Of a stretch of DNA of 64,000 nucleotides, positions 57,628-64,000 are shown piece after piece; the first letter of the stretch is position 1, and each line of letters opens with the position of its first letter. Location of the stretch: assembly GCF_030272615.1 (NCBI RefSeq), contig NC_081410.1, forward strand, positions 504,732,942-504,796,941. The letters are read 5' to 3'. The DNA is from Cryptomeria japonica. Lineage: Eukaryota; Streptophyta; Pinopsida; Cupressales; Cupressaceae. The position numbers were made by a program, and so were the translations under genes. The notes below the pieces were generated by a model, which did not search any database, was not told the DNA's origin, and saw nothing but the letters and a program-made list of their open reading frames with translations.

Positions 57628-58396
57628 GCTTGACTCCTGAAAGAAAGCGAGTCAGTGCAGGCTTAAAATCAGCCATATGAAAGCATGCAAGAAGATCAAG
57701 AGCATATTTGGGTTGCGATAGTGTAATCCCGGAAGGTGACTGTGAAATCTCTATCCTGAGAAAGTAGTGCAAAAGACCCAAGTCAGTCATAGCAAATCTA
57801 TCATGCAAAACATATTTGACACTGCTAATGATGGATGCGGTGCTCCCTATAATGATCAAATCATCAACATAGAGCACAAGTATCAAGTGTGAGTCATCCT
57901 GTCGCAAAATGTAGACATTTGGATCGGAATGACACCTGGTGAACCCTGCTGAGAGAAAAAAGGAATCCATCTTGAAATACCAAGCCCGGGGAGCCTACTT
58001 AAGGTCATAGATAGATTTCCTTAGTCTCCAAACCAAGGAAGAATCCTGGATGAAACCTTGTGGCTGCTCCATATAAATCTCCTCATCAAGATCCCCATGA
58101 AGAAAAGCACTCTTCACATCCATCTGATATACAACCCAACCATGAGTTGCACCAATAGCAAGTGTCAAGCGAATGGAGTTCATCTTAGCTATGGGCGCAA
58201 AGGTCTCAGTATAGTCAACACCTGGAACCAGAGAGAAACCTTTCACAACAAGCCAAGCCTTATACTTATCCACACTACCATCCGCTACAAACTTGGTTCG
58301 ATAGATCCACTTATATCGAACCATCTTTCTCCCCTTAGGGAGAGGGACTAACTCCCATGTGTTGTTCCTCATCAAGGAACTATACTCTTCCTCCAT
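57596..58396 (-). pseudogene. copia-2 reverse transcriptase
   Basis: The RVT_2 domain reads NTWELVPLPKGRK, RYKWIYRTKFVADGS, ETFAPIAKMNSIRL, YQMDVKSAFLHGDLDEEIYMEQPQGF, a stop at 57995-57997, and then the catalytic VLYVDDLIIIG (57880-57850) and TDLGLLHYFL. It is in the same frame as gag-pol upstream, separated by one stop at 58439-58441 and broken again by the one near 57995. A frameshift near 57600 leads into the RNase H. Confidence 0.93.
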
Positions 58397-58438
58397 AGTG
58401 TGGTCGCACTCAGGAACCCCTGATGCTTCCCGAAATGT

Positions 58439-60976
58439 CTATGGATCAGAATTGGTAGCAATGAAAGCATGTGGAAGGTCCTGATGTTGTGATTGAGTCT
58501 TTCGTGTATCTAAAGGATCCCCAACAAGAGAACCCGCTAACTCAAGTGTCTGTCGAGCCCAACGAGGTCTAGGTGGGGGTGGAGAACGAGGCTCCTCAAC
58601 TGCAAGTGGACCCTGCGGAGGTGTAACCCTATGAGTCAGAGTTGAAGGAGTCTCATCATCTAAATCACTAACATCACTATCCACAATGGGGAAAGGTGGA
58701 GGAGGTAGAGAGGCTAAGCTAGTAGAGATTTCCTGAAAGTGAACACCCCTCTCAATAAACACCTCATGTGTCTCAAGATCCATCAATCTATATGCCTTAT
58801 AACCCTCAGTATATCCAACAATTATGCAAGGCCTACTCTGAGGTTTCAATGCCTTGCATTTCTGTGGAGGTATACAAGCCCATGTTGGATACCCAAAGAC
58901 TCTGAAATGTCTCACAATCAGTTTCCTACCACCCCAAGCTTCAAAAGGAATAATACCCTGCAAAGCTTTCTGAGGAACTCGATTTTGGATGTGTGTGGCA
59001 CAACTGATAGCCTCTACCCAAAAGGTGGGATCAAGAGAATGTGCATGTATCATACAACTAGACATTTCTTTGAGAGTTCTATTCTTGCGCTCTACAACTC
59101 TGTTCTGGTGTGGAATGTATGCAACAGAATGTTGAAGATCAATCCCCTCAAATATACAAAAATCCTCAAGTTGTTTGTTCACATATTCCCTTCCATTATC
59201 TGTGCGAAGAATCTTGACCACTTTCTTGGATTGCTTCTCCACACGAGTCTTGAAGTTTTGAAATCTGTCAAATAATTCACTCTTATGAATAAGAAAGTAG
59301 ACCCAAATGAAGTGGGAGTAGTCATCAATGAAGGTGAGGACATAGCGGGCCTTACTAAATGAAGGTACTGGAAATGGACCTGCTACATCGCTATGAACAA
59401 GTTGAAGAACTTCCAAAGCTCTCCGAGCTTTCCCCTTATCAAACTTCTCCTCGGGATGCTTGCCCATGGAACATCCTGAACATACACCCTTTGAAAAACT
59501 GATTCGAGGTAGACCTGTGACCATGTCTTTAGTGTTGAGCTGCTGAAGATAGCGGTAGTTGAGGTGACCAAACCACTCATGACATAGCTTACTTTTTGAA
59601 TTTGAATGAGTAAGCAAGGCCCTAGAAGGAGAACTTGGCACAAAGTGGGAGAATGAATAAAGCCTTGAGTTGTCATTGACTTGTCCCACTGCTACCAAGG
59701 TATCATCATCAAGTTCTTTTACCACAATTGAATCAGGTGTAAACTCAACCTTTTTCCCATTCCCATAGTGAGTGATTTGGTAGATAGAGAGAAGGTTGGT
59801 AAACAAATTAGGAACATAAAGAACATTCTCAAATGTTCCATCATCCATGTCAACTGAACCTTTCCCTTCAACCTCAACTTGAGTATCATCACCTATGTAA
59901 ATGTGAGGTACCTTTGATGGCTCCAATGAAGAAAACTGCTCTTTTGTAGAACCCATGTGATAAGAGGTACCCGAGTCAAGTATCCAATGTTGTGAAGAAC
60001 CTATTGTAGCCACAAATGCTTTCCCTTTTCCCTTAGACTGAGAGGAAGAGGAAGGAGATGAATCCTTCTTTGTGTAGGTGGATGGCAAGTTGATGTTGTT
60101 TTTCTTAAGAAGATTTGTCAACTCATCAACTTGCTTGGCGTGGTATCGATGCTCATCATGACCATACTTCTTGCAATAAGCACAAGTTGGTTTATCCTTC
60201 TTAGGTGGAGTCCCCTTCTTGGAAGAGGATGAAAAATCGCCTTTTGATGGAGAGGATGATTGCCCCTTTTCCTGCTGTGGCTTTGACTTAGATTGCTTCT
60301 TCTTCTTGTTGGAATATTTGCCTTGACTCCCTTGACTCCCTTGATTAGCCACCAAAGCCTTGGACTTTGAAGACTTGAGAAGCCCCATGTTCAACAACTT
60401 AAATTGTTCCAATATCAACATTTCGGTGAAAGCATCAAATGAAGGCATAGTGTAGGAACTCCCCACTGTCAAATGATGAGTTTGGAAGCTAGACAAAAAT
60501 GCTGCATATTCTGGTGCAAGCTTGTCCAACAAGTTGAATGTCAACTGAGCATCCTTTTTGTCAATTCCACAATCCTTAAGCTTTTCTCTTAACTCATTTG
60601 CTTTGGTGACATAATCTTGGATTGTATCAAAACTTCTGGGATCTAAGTTGGTGAGCTCATTATCAATCTTGTAACCTGTGATTTCGTGAACTTGACCATA
60701 CAATTTTTGAAACATATCCCAAGCCTCTTTGATTGTAGTACACTTCTCAGTGTGAAAAATGAGGTCATCTGATATCATCTGATACATACTTACGCAAAGT
60801 TCCAAGAGCCATGCAATTCTTAGTGAGCCATTCTAACTGAGCATTAGGATCAGGTGGTGCTGCTATTGTTCCATCTATGTAATGTGTGAGACCTTTTTCC
60901 ATTAATTTGCTCCATACTTAATTTTTGAAGATGCATGATTATGTGGAGTTAAAGGTGGAAATTTATGAGGACTCAT
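58439..60976 (-). pseudogene. copia-2 gag, protease and integrase polyprotein
   Basis: The start ATG is at 60976 (MSPHKFPPLTP), but frameshifts within the first 170 bp separate it from the long 788-residue frame that opens at 60805 with a TTG codon. That frame encodes a UBN2-type gag part (LTNLDPRSFDTIQDYV), a Lys/Ser-rich linker, a zinc finger near residue 208, the protease DSGTS near 277, the HHCC region (H409, H414, C442, C445) and the integrase core with Asp473 (HSDVAGP), Asp536 (RTDNGREY) and Glu572 (VVERKNR). The zinc finger reads CAYCKKYGHDEHRYH, so its last Cys is replaced by Tyr. The frame ends in TAG at 58439-58441. Confidence 0.93.
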
Positions 60977-62467
60977 TGCAACAAAAATTAAATATCACAA
61001 GGAAAGAGAAGCATAATCACACAAGATAGCCCCCCAAATTCACTCAATCAAAGAACCCCCCTCCCCCAAAAAAAAATAAAAATTGATGATTTGACACTTT
61101 ATACTTAGTGCGTGTACAATGGGCCACTTGCAAAAAAATGGCAAAATGGACTTCTGATTTCAACTTTACAATTGACTCAATAAGGCCAAAGGAGACTCAA
61201 ACTGATAATGCAAGAGATCTAAACTAAGATCCAAGCAAATTACAAGTACCAAATATGCCAAAAAAGACCAATATCTGAAAGTACAATATCCACTCAAAAT
61301 ATCTGAAAAATGATCATATATTATGAAAGTAGATGAAAAAATATGCACTTTCAAAGAAAATGGCACTTGAAAAGAAGGTTGTATGAGCTCAAACGAAGCC
61401 TTTGAAGTTGCAAAATTGAGGATTGGACAGGTACAACTGAGAGAATCCAAAAATTCTGAAAAAACTATTCACCAAAATCAGAAAATAACCATGCCATTGC
61501 AAAGAGCACAAAAAATTAGCCCAAATAAAAAAAAATTGCACCCAAAAAGGAGCAAAATTGAGCAAGTTATGAGCCTTCTAAGTTGACCCAAAAATCCAAA
61601 CTGCTCAACGGAGAGGGGTCTAAATTTTTTTTTAAATGATGATGTCAACAAAAAATTGTGCTAAATTTGATGGTCGTCTGACCGTCAAAATGGTCATTGC
61701 ACCCCTGGACCAGGTTGAATGGGCGCTAACTGTGTGTTGTTGACTGGGCAGAAGATGCTGACATGGTGCTGACTGGGCACCTAACGCAGCGTTGACTAGG
61801 CAGGCGGTGGTCCCAATTGCTGAGATGGCAGGTGGAGGTGGGCCCGACTGCTGAGGTGGCGGTGGTCGGATCACCAGCGAGAGGCGCTGGGGCCGGAGGG
61901 CCAACGAGAGGTGTCAGAGAGCTGACGGGTGAGCCGGAGGGCTGGCTATGGCTGCCGGAGCGGCGAAGGATGACGGGCGGGGAAGTTGCGGAGGCTGACG
62001 GGCCGGGAAGCGGCGGTGTCCGGTGGCCGAGGCTGGTGGGTACACCTGTGAAAACCTGTGGAAAGGTACGACGGGAGCAGAGGGGGGGTCCTACGGACCC
62101 CCAAACAAATATTTATTTTTATTTTTATTTTTTCCTCTTTTTTTTAAAAATAAAAAACCCCTTTTTTAAAAAAAATGCCCTTTTTTTTCTCTCCGAAAAT
62201 GAAAGAAGAAATTTCAGAATTTTTTTTTCAAATCCGAAAAATTCCATACCGTACCGCCCAAATTGGGCAAAAAAATCCTCCAACACCCAAAATTCGACTT
62301 TCGCCAAAATAGGTCGAGTTTATACTCAATTTTTATGGAAATGGCCTCTCGGACGCAATGTTGAGGTCGAAAATGTTCTAAGATGCCCCTAAAAAGTGCA
62401 GTCCCTCAAATCCGAAAATAGAAGCCTTCCAAGATGTCTCCCAAAACCAATCAATGAAACCCCAATA
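60977..62467 (-). other. Long 5' leader of copia-2 with a GC-rich block
   Basis: About 1.5 kb lies between PBS and gag. It has an A-rich part (61040-61570) and a strongly GC-rich block with ggtggc, gaggctg and gccgg motifs (61790-62090), followed by poly-T/poly-A runs (62110-62240). The plus-strand ORF at 61817-62392 is a by-product of the GC block. No coding function is supported. Confidence 0.7.
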
Positions 62468-62479
62468 GCTCTGATACCA
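62468..62479 (-). other. Primer binding site of copia-2 (initiator Met tRNA)
   Basis: The minus strand reads TGGTATCAGAGC directly inside the 5' LTR, the exact complement of the 3' end of plant initiator tRNA-Met. Confidence 0.97.
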
Positions 62480-62929
62480 TGTGAGATTTTGCCAAGATCA
62501 AGGGCACAATGAAAAGCATAAAAAAAGACAATAGAATGACAAGAACAAACTGTATTCTCATCAATATACAAATGATCAACTAGATTTAACCAATACAATA
62601 AATATGAACCTGCTTACATAGGCAAGGCCATATGGATGTACGAGCACACAATCATGACATGTGGCTCAATGAGAAACAAGGGTAGGTAAGAAATACTAGG
62701 GGTAGGTAGGAGAAATAATATAATATTCCACAAGAGGTGGATGACCCATTGAATGTGGAGTGTAACAACAAGATAAGACCACAAAAGGTGGAAATTCTCC
62801 TACAAGCTATATCCCTATGTGCACACTTCCCTAAGTGTCTCATATCCAAACTATGAAGATATGCATTATCCTAAGTTAACTTAAGTAAAGTGTAATAATA
62901 TCCATGATGAATATTTATTTATACCAACA
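62480..62929 (-). repeat. 5' LTR of copia-2
   Basis: A 450-bp direct copy of 56169-56618 with scattered substitutions. The TATA site of the 3' LTR is changed here (plus strand gcttacatagg near 62610), which may weaken transcription. Confidence 0.95.
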
Positions 62930-62934
62930 AATAT

Positions 62935-63399
62935 AAAGGGAGTTGACCCATTCCAACTATTTACTTACCAAAAAATATATATTACATTATAGTTTAAATA
63001 AAATAATATATTAAAAAGATATATTCAACAATTATAAGTGTTCTAAGACAATCCCTCTTAATTTTTTTTAAATCAATAACATTTAAGATAATTCATTTTT
63101 CAAATATATTTTCTTATAAGATTTACATTTGTATTTTGGTAAAGACAAATATTTATTAAATAAGAAAAATTATCATCTCTCATTTCCTTAAAAAAAAATT
63201 GCTAGTAACTAATTAAATACAACCACTGTCTATAATTCTCTTGGCAAGAACTAATAATTTCAAATATTATTTAATCTTAAATATTAATTAGATTATATTT
63301 TATTTTCTTATATAAATAAAAATATCATAGACTTTTAGCCTATTAATGGGTACTTTGGGGTTGATCCTTCTTCCTAGCAGATGAGAAAGGTGAGATGGA
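62935..63399. other. AT-rich non-coding stretch
   Basis: Contains aatatta and taaatt strings; continues the sequence cut at 56168. No gene seen. Confidence 0.55.
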
Positions 63400-63908
63400 A
63401 AAGGCCAAGTCAAGGATAGGTGAAGATAAACTTTGATGGTGCCTCTAAAAGAAATCCTAGAGTGTCTAGGGTTGGTTGTGTGGCTTGGAATGAGTATGGA
63501 GTTATATTAGCTATTGGATCTCAAAGACTCAAGGATGGAACCAATAATGAGGTTGAAGCTCAAGTGACTCTACTTGCAATCAGGCTAGCAAGACATCTTG
63601 ATGTTTCTAAATTAAATCTTGAAGGCAATTCACAGATAATAGTAAATGTTATGGAATTGGGTGAAGCTGAAAATTGGAAGATCAATAGATATATGAGATT
63701 GATTTTACACCTCCTAGAACAATTTCAAGACTTTAGATTCTCCCATAATATAAGGGAAGGTAATGTACTAGCTGACAGGGCATCAAACTAGGGGTGCGGA
63801 TTAGACAATGTGGATTATATAAAATGGTTGGATGAGAAGGAAAAAATCCCCTTCTCAATTTGTGAGGATGTTGATAGTTTTAGTGAGATGATAACAAGGG
63901 ATACGTGA
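63400..63908 (+). pseudogene. LINE RNase H and 3' end relic
   Basis: The frame 63420-63791 starts MKINFDGASKRNPRVSRVG after a stop, the typical RNase H start of plant LINE ORF2 (Asp in FDG). It continues with NEVEAQVTLLAIRLA (Glu position), LNLEGNSQIIV (EGDS position, Asp to Asn) and IREGNVLADRASN (the final Asp). The replaced catalytic Asp and the flanking stops mark it as broken. A continuation IKWLDEKEKIPFS is visible after a TAG at 63789-63791. The upstream RT is absent. Confidence 0.8.
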
Positions 63909-64000
63909 AGGCAGAGTTTCCCATTGAATATACCTTGTGGATGGGATGGAGCCCCTATGCAGAACAACATACTGCTTTCAACACTGACTTTTTCAGTATC
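63909..64000. other. Window end, nothing recognised
   Basis: Short non-coding tail after the LINE relic. Confidence 0.4.

Larger units (their letters stand above)
56169..62929 (-). mobile_element. Complete Ty1/copia retrotransposon (copia-2), TSD AATAT
   Basis: The 6761-bp element has 450-bp LTRs at 56169-56618 and 62480-62929. It is flanked by AATAT at 56164-56168 and 62930-62934. Minus-strand order is PBS, long leader, gag, protease, integrase, RT, RNase H, PPT. The coding region is mostly open but has several stops and frameshifts near its 3' part. Confidence 0.97.

Noticed and set aside
58739-59275. 178-residue plus-strand frame
   Set aside because: Antisense shadow of the copia-2 integrase region.
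61817-62392. 191-residue plus-strand frame in copia-2
   Set aside because: It lies antisense in the leader of a minus-strand retrotransposon, and its Gly/Arg-rich start and Phe/Lys-rich end come from the GC block and the poly-T/poly-A runs.
62468-62479. Possible tRNA-Met gene at the tggtatcagagc match
   Set aside because: Only the 12-nt primer binding site is present, at the LTR edge; there is no cloverleaf sequence around it. The same holds for 12338-12349.

Overview
The window looks like intergenic DNA from a large, repeat-rich seed-plant nuclear genome, quite possibly a gymnosperm. I see no intact host gene, no tRNA or rRNA gene, no CRISPR array and no bacterial gene organisation. The plant assignment rests on Ty1/copia elements with initiator-Met-tRNA primer sites, plant L1-type LINEs with DUF4283 and zf-RVT-like domains, a hAT transposase relic of the DUF659 type, and telo-box-like AAACCCTAA palindromes. 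The gymnosperm suggestion is only an impression from the old, nested, very long elements.

Layout. 1-2573: 3' part of a copia-like element with its 3' LTR, interrupted by a solo LTR (268-1317, TSD CTCCA). 2574-14032: element C, the truncated 3' part of an unusual long-repeat family, carrying a decayed gag-like ORF. C is interrupted by a class-II-like insertion (5621-6645) and by a complete copia element on the minus strand (7298-13080, TSD ATTGG). 14033-19967: non-coding, with dispersed direct repeats and microsatellites. 19968-26400: element A of the same long family, with a decayed ORF and a hairpin array. 26401-29610: non-coding, with a 152-bp insertion holding a hammerhead-like motif. 29611-34104: element B (TSD GATAG), a family member without the ORF but with a striking 12-copy hairpin array, mostly about 166 bp apart. 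34105-41517: LINE relic, a second solo LTR (35845-37722, TSD ATGAG), a hAT transposase pseudogene with a triplicated segment, and a hAT-type MITE with an 8-bp TSD. 41526-46940: non-coding, with a CCATATCTATGT-type repeat array. 46956-54121: a LINE on the minus strand bounded by a 15-bp TSD, with an extra ORF region downstream of ORF2. 54343-56168: LINE ORF1 relic on the plus strand. 56169-62929: second complete copia element on the minus strand (TSD AATAT). 63400-63900: LINE RNase H relic.

How the parts relate. All coding capacity recognised is retroelement or transposon machinery, and every ORF carries stops or frameshifts. The most interesting unit is the family A/B/C. A and B start TGTTGTGACC, end GTCAACA and sit between 5-bp duplications, but they have no terminal direct repeats. 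They therefore behave like solo copies of a 4.5-6.4 kb LTR. Inside are a hairpin array, a first TATA and leader, a gag-like ORF (A and C) or a 34-codon stub (B), then a telo-box palindrome and a second TATA, followed by about 800 bp to the end. An LTR with its own ORF upstream of the presumed retroviral promoter would be uncommon and is worth checking.
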